A stretch of 64,000 nucleotides of DNA. It comes from Phycicoccus duodecadis (GTDB lineage: Bacteria; Actinomycetota; Actinomycetes; Actinomycetales; Dermatophilaceae). The stretch is from positions 2,728,001 through 2,792,000 of the forward strand of contig NZ_PJNE01000001.1 of NCBI RefSeq assembly GCF_002846495.1, written 5' to 3'. Position numbers and translations under genes: made by a program. Below the pieces are notes generated by a model that saw only the letters and a list, made by a program, of their open reading frames with translations, did not search any database and was not told the origin of the DNA. Numbering within the stretch: the stretch's first letter is position 1; each line of letters begins with the position of its first letter. Positions 17,692-25,997 of this stretch are shown here, piece by piece.

Positions 17692-17722
17692 ATCCTCGCG
17701 CCTGGAGCCCACTCCAGGTCAA
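17692..17722 (-). promoter_or_regulatory. MerR-type promoter of the merR gene
   Basis: TTGACC (17722-17717) on the minus strand, a 19-bp spacer holding TGGAG-TGGG-CTCCA, then GAGGAT. It duplicates the element before the aldo/keto reductase, so the two genes form a small regulon. Confidence 0.65.
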
Positions 17723-17753
17723 GCCGGGCGTCCGAGGGGCACGCCGGCCACCG

Positions 17754-17759
17754 TAGGGT
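17754..17759 (+). promoter_or_regulatory. Leaderless -10 box for mobA-like gene
   Basis: TAGGGT ends six bases before ATG 17766; the six bases are CGGGGG. Confidence 0.5.
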
Positions 17760-17765
17760 CGGGGG

Positions 17766-18329
17766 ATGCCGAGTGCCCCCGTCAGCGTCGTCGTCCTCGC
17801 CGGAGGCCGGTCGAGCCGGTTCGGGGCCGACAAGCTGGCCGCCCCGCTGCGCGGCACCACCGTGCTCGACCACCTGCTCGACGCCCTGCCCACCGCGTGG
17901 CCCGTCGTGGTGGTGGGTCAGGAGCGGGCGACCCGCCGCCCCGTGACGTGGGCCCGCGAGGACCCGCCCGGCGGTGGCCCGCTGGCGGCGGTGCTGGCCG
18001 GGGTCGCGGTGGCGCGGGCCGATCTGGTGGCGGTCGTGGCGGGCGACATGCCGGAGGCGGCGCCGGCGCTGGAGCGGTTGGTGGCGGTGCTCACGGCGGC
18101 GGGCCCCGAGGTGGAGGCGGCCGTGGGGGTCGACGACGAGGGGGTCCCCAACCCCCTGCTGGCGGCCTACCGGCGCGCGGCGGTCGCGGCCCGGGCGGCG
18201 CTGCCGACCGCGGGCGTCCCGGCCCGCTCGCTGCTGTCGCTGGTGCACGTCGAGGTGCCGGTGCCCGGGCGGGAGGCGCACGACGTCGACACCCGGGCCG
18301 ACCTCGATTCCTTCGGCCCGCGGGCATAG
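17766..18329 (+). CDS. MobA-like nucleotidyltransferase (molybdenum cofactor guanylyltransferase family)
   Basis: A 187-residue NTP-transferase. The nucleotide-binding loop LAGGRSSRFGADKL is at residues about 12-25, GGGPLAAVLAG near 70, and the metal-binding Asp in VVAGDMPEA near 95. The family attaches GMP to molybdopterin (MobA) or CMP (MocA). It is short by about 10 residues compared with E. coli MobA but keeps the core. A molybdoenzyme that could use it is at 47887-50082. It is followed 9 bp later by an independent leaderless gene. Confidence 0.82.
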   Translation: MPSAPVSVVVLAGGRSSRFGADKLAAPLRGTTVLDHLLDALPTAWPVVVVGQERATRRPVTWAREDPPGGGPLAAVLAGVAVARADLVAVVAGDMPEAAPALERLVAVLTAAGPEVEAAVGVDDEGVPNPLLAAYRRAAVAARAALPTAGVPARSLLSLVHVEVPVPGREAHDVDTRADLDSFGPRA

Positions 18330-18332
18330 CCT
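18327..18332 (+). promoter_or_regulatory. Leaderless -10 box for the quinone oxidoreductase gene
   Basis: TAGCCT overlaps the mobA-like stop codon and ends six bases before ATG 18339; the six bases are CGGGGG, identical to the mobA case. Confidence 0.5.
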
Positions 18333-18338
18333 CGGGGG

Positions 18339-19319
18339 ATGCAGGCGATCACGATCCCCGAGCCCGGCGGGCCCGACGCCCTCGTCCTCTCCGACGTCGA
18401 GACACCGGCACCAGAGGCGGGCGAGGTGCTGGTGCGCGTCGCGGCCGCGGGCGTCAACCGGGCCGACACCATGCAGCGCCAGGGCCACTACCCGCCGCCG
18501 CCCGGCGAGTCCGAGGTCCCGGGGCTCGAGGTGAGCGGCACCGTCGAGGCGCTCGGTGACGGCGTCGACGGCTGGGCGGTCGGCGACGAGGTGTGCGCGC
18601 TGCTGGCCGGCGGTGGGTACGCCGAGCTGGTGCGGGTGCCCGCGGGGCAGCTGCTGCCGGTGCCGAGCGGGGTGTCGCTCGCCGACGCCGCCGCGCTGCC
18701 TGAGGTGGCCTGCACGGTCTGGTCCAACGTCTTCCTCACCGCCAACCTGCAGCCCGGCGAGACCCTGCTGGTGCACGGCGGGTCGTCGGGGATCGGCACC
18801 ATGGCCATCCAGCTCGCGAAGGCGGTCGGCGCCACGGTCGCGGTCACCGCGGGGAGCGCCGAGAAGCTCGAGGCCTGCCGCGCCCTCGGCGCCGACATCC
18901 TGGTCAACTACCGCGACGAGGACTTCGTCGAGCGGGTGCGCGCGGCGACCGGCGGCCGCGGCGCCGACGTGGTGCTCGACAACATGGGGGCCAAGTACCT
19001 GGGGCGCAACGTCGACGTGCTGGCCCCCAACGGGCGGCTGGTCGTCATCGGGCTCCAGGGCGGGCGCGTGGGGCAGCTCGACCTCGGCGCCCTGCTGGTC
19101 AAGCGGGCCGCCGTGATCGCGACGTCGCTGCGGGCCCGTCCTCGCGACGAGAAGGCGGCGATCGTGGCCGCCGTGCGCGAGCACGTGTGGCCGCTGGTGG
19201 CCGACGGCGTGGTGCGCCCGATCATCCACTCGCGCCACCCGCTCGCCGAGGCGGCCGCCGCGCACCGCGAGATGGAGGAGAGCGGCCACATCGGCAAGAT
19301 CCTGCTCACCATCGGCTGA
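18339..19319 (+). CDS. NAD(P)H:quinone oxidoreductase, zinc-independent MDR family
   Basis: A 326-residue medium-chain dehydrogenase of the quinone reductase (QOR/PIG3) branch. AAAGVNRADTMQRQGHYPPPPG is the substrate-side signature, and LVHGGSSGIGTMAIQLAKAVGA the nucleotide-binding site; no zinc-binding cysteines are present. The C-terminal end HREMEESGHIGKILL is typical. It would reduce quinones or enoyl carbonyls with NADPH in the cytoplasm. Confidence 0.9.
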   Translation: MQAITIPEPGGPDALVLSDVETPAPEAGEVLVRVAAAGVNRADTMQRQGHYPPPPGESEVPGLEVSGTVEALGDGVDGWAVGDEVCALLAGGGYAELVRVPAGQLLPVPSGVSLADAAALPEVACTVWSNVFLTANLQPGETLLVHGGSSGIGTMAIQLAKAVGATVAVTAGSAEKLEACRALGADILVNYRDEDFVERVRAATGGRGADVVLDNMGAKYLGRNVDVLAPNGRLVVIGLQGGRVGQLDLGALLVKRAAVIATSLRARPRDEKAAIVAAVREHVWPLVADGVVRPIIHSRHPLAEAAAAHREMEESGHIGKILLTIG

Positions 19320-19375
19320 CGGGCGGGCGCGGACGCCGTCCGCCCTTCGCGGCCGGTACATGTGTCCGCGCCGTC

Positions 19376-19569
19376 CTCTCGGATGCTCCCGGTCCGGGAG
19401 CGGACCCCCGGGGGAGGGGCGGATCGTGACCTCTCGGATGCTCCCCATGCGGGAGCGCTCCCCGACCGGCGCCCCACGCACGTCTGACTCACGACCGGGA
19501 GCAACCGAGAGTCAGGCAGCACCACACCGCGGTTCGGGGCGGCGGGCCACCACCGGGAGCAACCGAGAG
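19376..19569. repeat. Four-copy nested inverted repeat in the convergent gap 19320-19653
   Basis: The 15-mer CTCTCGGATGCTCCC occurs at 19376-19390 and 19431-19445, and its inverse GGGAGCAACCGAGAG at 19497-19511 and 19555-19569 (one base differs from the exact complement, A/T). The outer and inner pairs share nearly the same centre (about 19472), so the 194-bp region can fold as a nested cruciform. Copies 1 and 2 also begin local hairpins (GCTCCCG-GTC-CGGGAGC and GCTCCC-CATGC-GGGAGC), and CTGACTC/GAGTCAG flanks copy 3. It lies between two convergent genes; no coding potential. Confidence 0.8.
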
Positions 19570-19607
19570 GGCGCCGGCGACCGTCAACCTCTGGGGCCCG
19601 GCGAACT

Positions 19608-19649
19608 CGGCACCGGCACGGCACCGGCACGGCACCGGCACCGGCACCG
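19608..19649. repeat. CGGCAC-rich simple repeat
   Basis: Six to seven imperfect copies of CGGCAC or GGCACC in 42 bp, ending five bases before the stop codon of the acyl-CoA synthetase gene. It is a microsatellite likely to vary in length by slippage. Confidence 0.75.
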
Positions 19650-19653
19650 TCAC

Positions 19654-21186
19654 TCAGTTGACCTGGCGGTCCCGCCCTTCCCAGTACGGCGCACGCAGCT
19701 TGAACTTCTGCAGCTTCCCGGTCGCGGTGCGGGCCAGCTCGGAGCGGAACTCCACCGACGTCGGCGCCTTGTAACCGGCCGCGCGCTCCTTGCACCAAGC
19801 GATGATCTCGGCCTCGGTGACCTGCTCCTCGCCGCCGACCACCACGAGCGCCTTGATCGTCTCGCCCCACTTCTCGTCGGGCACGCCGATCACCGCCACC
19901 TCGGTGACGGCCGGGTGGCTGAAGATGACGTCCTCGACCTCGACCGACGACACGTTCTCGCCGCCGGTGATGATGACGTCCTTCTTGCGGTCGGAGATGG
20001 TCAGGTAGCCGTCGTCGCCGATGGTGCCGCCGTCGCCGGTGTGGAACCAGCCGCCCTCGAGCGCGCGTGCCGACTCCTCGGGCTGCTCCCAGTACCCCTC
20101 GAGCACCACGTTCGAGCGCGCGAGCACCTCGTTCTCGGGCGACAACGAGAGCGACACCCCGAGGGCGGGGGCCCCCGCTCGCACCAGCAACGAGGCGCGC
20201 TCATCCGCGGGCAGGTCGTCCCACTCGGCGCGGCGGCGGTTGATGGTCAGCAGCGGCGAGGTCTCGGTGAGCCCGTAGATCTGGATGAACTCCCAGCCCA
20301 GCTCGGCCTCCACCCGCGCCACCGTCTTCGTGGGCGGCGGCGCCCCGGCCACGATGATGCGCACCCGGTCGCGCCCGGGGATCTCGCCCTCCCACGTCTG
20401 GGCCGCCTCGAGCACCGCGTTGACCACGGCCGGCGCCGCACACATGAAGGTCACCCCGTGCCGCTCCACCCGGCGCAGGATCTCGGCGCCGTCGACCTTG
20501 CGCAGCACGATCTGCGGCACCCCGAGACCGGTGGTGGCGAACGGCATCCCCCACCCGTTGGCGTGGAACATCGGCAGCGTGTGCAGGTACACGTCGCGGT
20601 CGGTGACCCCGGCGTGCAACGCGAAGGTGAGCGCGTTGGTCCAGATGTTGCGGTGGGTGATCTGCACGCCCTTGGGCCGCGCCGTGGTGCCCGAGGTGTA
20701 GTTGATGGTGGCCGTCGCGTTCTCGTCGGGCTCCCAGGCGCGCGGCTCGACCCCCTCGGCCGCGAAGATCGCGTCGTCGTCACCGATGACGAAGCGGTGC
20801 TCGGCCCCGACCGACGCCAGCGCCTCGTCGACCTCGGGGTCGACCAGCAGCACGCGTGACCCCGAGTGCTCGACGATGTAGCGGATCTCGTCGGGGCGCA
20901 GCCGGAAGTTGACCGGCACCAGCACCCGCCCCGACCCGCACACCCCGAAGAACGCCACCAGCATCCGGGCCGCGTTGTGCGACACGATCGCGACCCGCTC
21001 GCCCACCCCGATACCGAGCTCGTCGAGCCGGGCCGCCTGCCGCTTCGCCAGGGCCGCGACCTCGGCGTAGGTGAGGTCGGGCAGGGGGTCGGCCACCTGG
21101 CTGGGCTCGTCGACGACGCCCACGCGGTCGCCGTAGACCGTGCGGGCACGGTCGATGAAGTCGGACACGGTCATCGGGACCAGCAT
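19654..21186 (-). CDS. Acyl-CoA synthetase (AMP-forming)
   Basis: A 510-residue ANL-superfamily adenylating enzyme. The P-loop is NYTSGTTARPKGVQ, followed by motif A5 IYGLTETSP, the A7 GWFHTGD and A8 SDRKKDVIITGGENVSS, and the catalytic Lys in RTATGKLQKF near the C-terminus. It activates a fatty or aromatic acid to the CoA thioester. The P-loop has Ala where most members have Gly (SGTTGxPKG). The start ATG 21186 is set by GGAGAGG seven bases upstream; ATG 21174 is less likely. Chain-length specificity cannot be read. Confidence 0.93.
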   Translation of the reverse strand: MLVPMTVSDFIDRARTVYGDRVGVVDEPSQVADPLPDLTYAEVAALAKRQAARLDELGIGVGERVAIVSHNAARMLVAFFGVCGSGRVLVPVNFRLRPDEIRYIVEHSGSRVLLVDPEVDEALASVGAEHRFVIGDDDAIFAAEGVEPRAWEPDENATATINYTSGTTARPKGVQITHRNIWTNALTFALHAGVTDRDVYLHTLPMFHANGWGMPFATTGLGVPQIVLRKVDGAEILRRVERHGVTFMCAAPAVVNAVLEAAQTWEGEIPGRDRVRIIVAGAPPPTKTVARVEAELGWEFIQIYGLTETSPLLTINRRRAEWDDLPADERASLLVRAGAPALGVSLSLSPENEVLARSNVVLEGYWEQPEESARALEGGWFHTGDGGTIGDDGYLTISDRKKDVIITGGENVSSVEVEDVIFSHPAVTEVAVIGVPDEKWGETIKALVVVGGEEQVTEAEIIAWCKERAAGYKAPTSVEFRSELARTATGKLQKFKLRAPYWEGRDRQVN

Positions 21187-21334
21187 CGGTCTGCCTCTCC
21201 GTCGAAGGGACCTGCACCGGACATCCTGCGTCGTCCCGGCCGCGCGCGCCAGCACCCGTTCGGCAGGAGGGACGATCCCGGCGGCGAGCGGGCGGCGAGC
21301 TCGTCGTGGGGCCTGAGCGGGGGGCGCGAGCCGG

Positions 21335-21340
21335 TAGCAT
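21335..21340 (+). promoter_or_regulatory. Probable -10 for the MFS gene
   Basis: TAGCAT about 97 bp before ATG 21437 in the divergent gap between the synthetase and transporter. No clear -35; the rest of the 250-bp gap shows nothing else. Confidence 0.3.
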
Positions 21341-21436
21341 CGGGGGCGCACAGGGTCCTGGTGCGTCGTTGGAGGCGGGTTCGGCGCACGCTCGCTCCGC
21401 CCTCCCCGGGCGCAGGACCCAGGAAGCCCACACCCG

Positions 21437-22693
21437 ATGTCTCCCCTCGCCAGCTACCGGCGGCTGTTCTCGCTCGCCGGCCCGCGCTACGTCCTCGTCG
21501 CCTTCGTCGGGAGGTTGCCGCTCGCGATGAGCCAGATGGGGACGCTGCTCCTCGTCGCCGGCACCACCGGCTCGTACGCCCTGGGCGGTGGGGCCGCCGG
21601 TGCCCTGGCCGTCGCCAACGCCGTGGGTGCCCCGGTCGCCGGGTCACTGGCCGACCGCATCGGGCAGCGGCCCGTCGTCCTCGTGCAGTCCCTGGCCGGT
21701 GGGGCGGCCCTGCTGGCGCTCGTGGCCCTCGCCGTGTCGGGGCGGTCGCCGGCCGTCGTCATCACCGCGGCCGCGGTGGCCGGCGCGGCGATGCCGCAGA
21801 TCGGGCCGCTGGCCCGGGTGCGCTGGCGGCCGCTGACGCGCGGCCAGGGCGCCGCCCAGCCCCGCCTGATGGAGACGGCCTTCTCGTACGAGGGCGCGGC
21901 CGACGAAGCCTCGTTCGTGCTCGGCCCGGCCCTCATCGGGGTGCTGGTGGTGCTGGTCAGCCCGGCGCTGGCGGTGTCGGTGGCGGCGGTGCTGCTGCTG
22001 GCCTTCGGCACGGCCTTCGCGCTGCACCCGACCGCGACCCTGGCGCACGCGCACCGCTCGACGGCCGCGGCGACCGGCCGGCTGCTCACCGCGGCCTTCG
22101 GGGTGCTCCTGGGCGCGCAGCTGCTCATCGGGGTGCTGTTCGGCTCCATCCAGACCGGGACGACCGTGCTCACGACCGCGGCCGGGCAGCCCGGGATCGC
22201 CGGGCTGGTGCACGCGTCCCTCGGGGTGGGCTCGGTGCTCGCGGGCCTCGCGGTGGCCGGCCTGCCGGTGCGCTTCGGCTTCCCGTCGCGGGTGCTGGTG
22301 GCGGCGCTGGGGCTCGCCGTGCTGACCACGCCGCTGCTCGTGACCGACTCGGTCCCGCGGCTGTTCGCGGTCGTCCTGGTGCTGGGCTTCGTGATCGCGC
22401 CCTACATGATCAGCGTGTTCGTCCTCGGCGAGCGGGTGGTGCCGGCCTCGCGGGTCGGGACGGCGATGACCCTGCTCGCGGCGGTGACCGGCGTGGGGTA
22501 CGCCCTGGGGTCGGCCGTGGCGGGTCGGCTGGCGGACGCACACGGCCATCCCGGGGCGTTCGCGGTGACGGTGGCGGCCGGGTCGCTGGCCGCGCTGCTG
22601 GCACTGGCCGCGCAGCCGCTGCTGCGCCGCGTCTCGGCAACCGGCCGGATGTCGGGCGACGACGCCGGTGCCGTCGAGGGCGCCCCCGCCTGA
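21437..22693 (+). CDS. MFS transporter
   Basis: A 418-residue 12-helix major facilitator. The loop 2-3 motif A is degenerate (GSLADRIGQRPVV, residues about 68-80). The family is that of small actinobacterial drug exporters. AGGAAG precedes the ATG. It lies divergent from the acyl-CoA synthetase and upstream of bpa in the same direction, 28 bp apart. No substrate can be inferred. Confidence 0.87.
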   Translation: MSPLASYRRLFSLAGPRYVLVAFVGRLPLAMSQMGTLLLVAGTTGSYALGGGAAGALAVANAVGAPVAGSLADRIGQRPVVLVQSLAGGAALLALVALAVSGRSPAVVITAAAVAGAAMPQIGPLARVRWRPLTRGQGAAQPRLMETAFSYEGAADEASFVLGPALIGVLVVLVSPALAVSVAAVLLLAFGTAFALHPTATLAHAHRSTAAATGRLLTAAFGVLLGAQLLIGVLFGSIQTGTTVLTTAAGQPGIAGLVHASLGVGSVLAGLAVAGLPVRFGFPSRVLVAALGLAVLTTPLLVTDSVPRLFAVVLVLGFVIAPYMISVFVLGERVVPASRVGTAMTLLAAVTGVGYALGSAVAGRLADAHGHPGAFAVTVAAGSLAALLALAAQPLLRRVSATGRMSGDDAGAVEGAPA

Positions 22694-22721
22694 CCGGAGC
22701 GGGCTGGGGCAGGATGAGGGG

Positions 22722-23396
22722 ATGAGCGACCAGCCGAGCCAGCAGGACGAGCAGGGCCGGGGCCAGGGCCCGGACCACGGCGACGACGAGCAGCGCGTGG
22801 TGCCCGCGACCGTGGTCGGCGACGAGGACCGCATCGTCGTCGTGACCCCCGACGGGATGGGCGTGGCACCGCGCGAGGCTCAGGCCACGACGCCCGACGA
22901 CGAGGGCTCGACCCCGGCCCGCCGGCGGCCCACCAACCCGGCCGACCTCGTCGAGCAGCCCGCCAAGGTCATGCGCATCGGCGCCATGGTCAAGCAGCTC
23001 CTCGAGGAGGTGCGCAGCGCGCCGCTCGACGAGCAGGGCCGGGCCCGCCTCGCCGACGTGCACGAGCGCTCGATCGCCGAGCTCAAGGACGGCCTGGCCC
23101 CCGAGCTGGTCGAGGAGCTCGAGCGCATCGCCCTGCCCTTCAGCGACGAGGCGCCCAGCGATGCCGAGCTCCGCATCGCCCAGGCGCAGCTGGTCGGCTG
23201 GCTCGAGGGCCTGTTCCACGGCATCCAGACCGCCCTGGTCGCGCAGCAGATGGCGGCCCAGGCGCAGCTGCAGCAGATGCGCCAGCTCCCGCCCGGCACC
23301 CACCCCGGGATGCCGCACCCGGGCGGGGGGATGCCGGGCATGCCCGGGCCGCCGTCCGAGCCGGGGCACGCCGAGGGCACCGGCCAGTACCTCTAG
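22722..23396 (+). CDS. bpa: Bacterial proteasome activator Bpa/PafE
   Basis: A 224-residue protein of the former DUF2587 family. Order: acidic, Gln-rich disordered N-terminus (1-60), core helix bundle from PADLVEQPAKVMRIGAMVKQ through LVGWLEGLFHGIQTALVAQQ (about 70-180), a Gly/Met/Pro tail, and the C-terminal GQYL, the motif that docks into the 20S proteasome alpha ring with the penultimate Tyr. Bpa is an ATP-independent ring that feeds unfolded proteins such as HspR to the proteasome. Its presence implies 20S genes elsewhere in the genome. ATG 22722 has AGGGG immediately upstream; a nearby in-frame ATG at 22713 is less well placed. Its TAG stop overlaps the stop of the convergent MFS gene in CTAG. 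Confidence 0.95.
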   Translation: MSDQPSQQDEQGRGQGPDHGDDEQRVVPATVVGDEDRIVVVTPDGMGVAPREAQATTPDDEGSTPARRRPTNPADLVEQPAKVMRIGAMVKQLLEEVRSAPLDEQGRARLADVHERSIAELKDGLAPELVEELERIALPFSDEAPSDAELRIAQAQLVGWLEGLFHGIQTALVAQQMAAQAQLQQMRQLPPGTHPGMPHPGGGMPGMPGPPSEPGHAEGTGQYL

Positions 23397-24604
23397 ACGG
23401 GCGTCGCCCGGGAGGCGCGGCGAGGCAGTCCGAGCGCGAGCCACAGGCCCGGCGGGCCGGCGAGGCCGATGACCATGAGTGCCAGCCGCGGCGAGCCCAC
23501 GAACGGCTGCACCGCGAGGACCAGCACGACCCCGCCGAGGTTGCCGGCCAACAGCAGGACCGCCGTGGCCGTGCCCGAACGGGCCGCACCGACGTGCGCC
23601 TCGGACCAGTCCAGTGCCACCGGCAGCCCCGCCAGGAGGACGACGCCGAGCACCGCGAGCAGTGCCCCGGCCGCCAGCGGCGCGTTGACCACGGTGAGCA
23701 CGAGCATCACGCCGGCGGTGAGCGCGGTCGCGACGAGCAGCAGCGCGCGACGGGCGTCGCGAGCGGCCGCCGGGCCGGGCAGCACCGCGGCCCCGACGAT
23801 CCCCGCCACCGTCATCACCCCGATCAGGCCGCCCGCGACACCCGGGTGCCCCAGCCCGGCCATGATCGGGTCGAGCCAGGTGGCCAGCGCGTTGAAGACG
23901 CCGACCCCCACCAGCAGCAGGCCCGCCAGCCGCCAGAGAAGCGGGTCGTGGCGCAACCAGGCCCAGCCGGCGCCGCCCGCGGCACGGACCTCGGGCGGGG
24001 CGACGACGACGACACGGAGCAGGGCCAGGACCGCGACACCGGCCACGACCGCCAGGGCGGCGTGGGCGGCCAGGAGTGGCGCGAGGCCGTCGTGGCCCAC
24101 GAGCAGCGGCCCACCCAGGGCGCCGGCGAGGACCCCCACGAACTGGGCCGCGCTGCCGACCGCGATGGCGAGGGTGCGCTGTGCGGGCGGGAAGCAGCGG
24201 GCGGCCAGTGCGGTGGTGGCCGTGAGCACGAGCGGCTGGGCCACCGACGCCAGCAGCTGGCCCGACAGCTGCCATCCGTAGGAGGCGGGGTCGACCAGCC
24301 GGACCAGGGCCCCGCCCATCGTGAAGGCGGCGCCGGCCGCCAGTGTGGGGCGGAAGGCGCGGTCGACGAAGCGCCCGGCCGGCAGCGCGAGCAGCACGAA
24401 CAGCAGCGGGTTGACGACGGCCAGGTCGCCGACGAGGCCCTCGGAGACCCCGAGCGCGCGGGCGCTCTCGCGGGTGACCGGGGCGAAGGTCAGCCACAGC
24501 ACCTGGGTGGTGGCCACGAGCAGCGAGAAGGCGGCCAGCATCCACCACCGCGACGCCGTGGGCCCGACGTCGACGGCCAGGGAGGCGGCCCGCCGGGTGC
24601 TCAC
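23393..24604 (-). CDS. MFS transporter, second of a coupled pair
   Basis: A 403-residue MFS protein with 12 predicted helices. N-terminal WWMLAAFSLLVATTQVLWLTFAP and the loop PAGRFVDRAFRPTLAAG (motif A-like) are visible. GTG 24604 overlaps the upstream MFS stop (GTGA), so the two transporters are translated together. The last four bases overlap the bpa stop. Substrate unknown. Confidence 0.87.
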   Translation of the reverse strand: MSTRRAASLAVDVGPTASRWWMLAAFSLLVATTQVLWLTFAPVTRESARALGVSEGLVGDLAVVNPLLFVLLALPAGRFVDRAFRPTLAAGAAFTMGGALVRLVDPASYGWQLSGQLLASVAQPLVLTATTALAARCFPPAQRTLAIAVGSAAQFVGVLAGALGGPLLVGHDGLAPLLAAHAALAVVAGVAVLALLRVVVVAPPEVRAAGGAGWAWLRHDPLLWRLAGLLLVGVGVFNALATWLDPIMAGLGHPGVAGGLIGVMTVAGIVGAAVLPGPAAARDARRALLLVATALTAGVMLVLTVVNAPLAAGALLAVLGVVLLAGLPVALDWSEAHVGAARSGTATAVLLLAGNLGGVVLVLAVQPFVGSPRLALMVIGLAGPPGLWLALGLPRRASRATPV

Positions 24605-25851
24605 ACCGGCACCGGGACGTCGACGCGGCGCAGCGAGCGCAGCGGCGAGAGCCAGCCGAAGGCCGCCGCCACCAGCCCGACCGAGACCACGGCCACCATC
24701 GCGCCCCGCACCCCCAGCAGCTCGGCCACCGCGCTGGCCCCCAGGGCGCCGGTGGTCCAGCCGACGCCGAACGACAGCATCCGGCCCGCGGTGTTGACCC
24801 GCCCGAGGAGCGGCTCGGGGGTGACCTGCTGGCGGTAGGTCATCGAGTTCAGCACGACGGTCTGGTAGAACACGCCCCACACCACCATGGCCACGACCGC
24901 CACCGGCCAGGCCGAGGCGGTGGCCACCACCAGGCCGGCGACGGCCGACGGGCCGAGCGCCACCAGCGTGACCCGGGCCGGCGGCATCCGGCGCAGCAGC
25001 CACGGCGTGAGGGCGGCGGCCGTGACACCCCCCATGCCCCAGGCCGCGAAGACGAGGCCGAAGCGCCAGCCGCTGGTGCCGACGCCGAGCAGCCGGTCGG
25101 CGTAGGGCACCGAGAGGGCCATGAACCCGGCGCCGGAGAGCGACATCAGGAAGCCGATGACGGTCTGCGCGCGCACGCCCGCGTGGGCCCACAGGAAGCG
25201 CAGCCCGACCAGCACCTCGGCTCCCAGCACCCGGGGCCGCAGCGGCGGCAGGTCGCGGCGCCCCGAGAGCCGCACCCGGATGCGCGCCACGAGCACCGCC
25301 GAGAGCACGAAACTGACGGCGTCGACCCCGAGCAGCACGGCCGGATGCGCCAGGGCCAGGAGCACGCCGGTGAGCATCGGCACCCCGAGGTCGAGCAGCG
25401 AGCCCACCCCCCAGACGGCGGCGTTGGCCTCGCCGAGCCGGGCGCGGCCGACGATGGCCGGGAGGGCCCCGAAGGCCGCGCCGTCGAAGAACACGAAGCA
25501 GGTCTGCGTGACGAACCCGGCGAGCAGGGCGTGGGTGACCGTGAGCGCGTCGAGCGCGTAGGCCACCGGGACCGACCCGATGGCACAGGCGCTGAGCAGG
25601 TCGGCCGCGACCATGACCCGGCGGCGGTCGAGCCGGTCGGACAGGGCGCCCGAGACCAGCCCGAAGAACAGGTACGGCAGGCCCTCGACCAGGGTGACCA
25701 GGGCGGTGAGCGCGGGGCTGCCGCTGAGCCGGTAGACCAGCACGGGGAGCGCGACGGCGGTGACGAGCGTGCCCAGGATGGACACGATGCGCGCGCTCCA
25801 GAAGGCCCGGAAGTCGGGGTCGGCCCGCAGCGGGGTGAGCGGCGCGTCCAC
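24601..25851 (-). CDS. MFS exporter, EntS-like
   Basis: A 416-residue MFS_3-type exporter: DFRAFWSARIVSILGTLVTAVALPVLVYRL starts helix 1, and GALSDRLDRRRVMVAADLL is motif A. The family includes enterobactin and macrolide exporters. GTG 25851 is chosen because GGAGGAG lies seven bases before it. It is the first gene of a two-transporter operon. Confidence 0.88.
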   Translation of the reverse strand: MDAPLTPLRADPDFRAFWSARIVSILGTLVTAVALPVLVYRLSGSPALTALVTLVEGLPYLFFGLVSGALSDRLDRRRVMVAADLLSACAIGSVPVAYALDALTVTHALLAGFVTQTCFVFFDGAAFGALPAIVGRARLGEANAAVWGVGSLLDLGVPMLTGVLLALAHPAVLLGVDAVSFVLSAVLVARIRVRLSGRRDLPPLRPRVLGAEVLVGLRFLWAHAGVRAQTVIGFLMSLSGAGFMALSVPYADRLLGVGTSGWRFGLVFAAWGMGGVTAAALTPWLLRRMPPARVTLVALGPSAVAGLVVATASAWPVAVVAMVVWGVFYQTVVLNSMTYRQQVTPEPLLGRVNTAGRMLSFGVGWTTGALGASAVAELLGVRGAMVAVVSVGLVAAAFGWLSPLRSLRRVDVPVPV

Positions 25852-25997
25852 CGGCGCTCTCCTCCCCTGCGGTCCGTCGGTCCTCGGTACGGGCAGAGCG
25901 TACCGACGCCCACCGTCGGGCACGGGCGCGTCCGGGACGCCGCGGCGACTACCGTGCGCAGGAGGCCCACGCCGGGCCGCGAACCCCAGGAGGCACC

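Noticed and set aside
17766-18329. Plasmid mobilisation protein MobA
   Set aside because: The LAGGRSSRFGADK loop is that of nucleotidyltransferases; no relaxase motifs or oriT are seen.
19608-19649. Coding repeat (C-terminal extension of the acyl-CoA synthetase)
   Set aside because: The synthetase stop at 19654-19656 precedes it on the coding strand.
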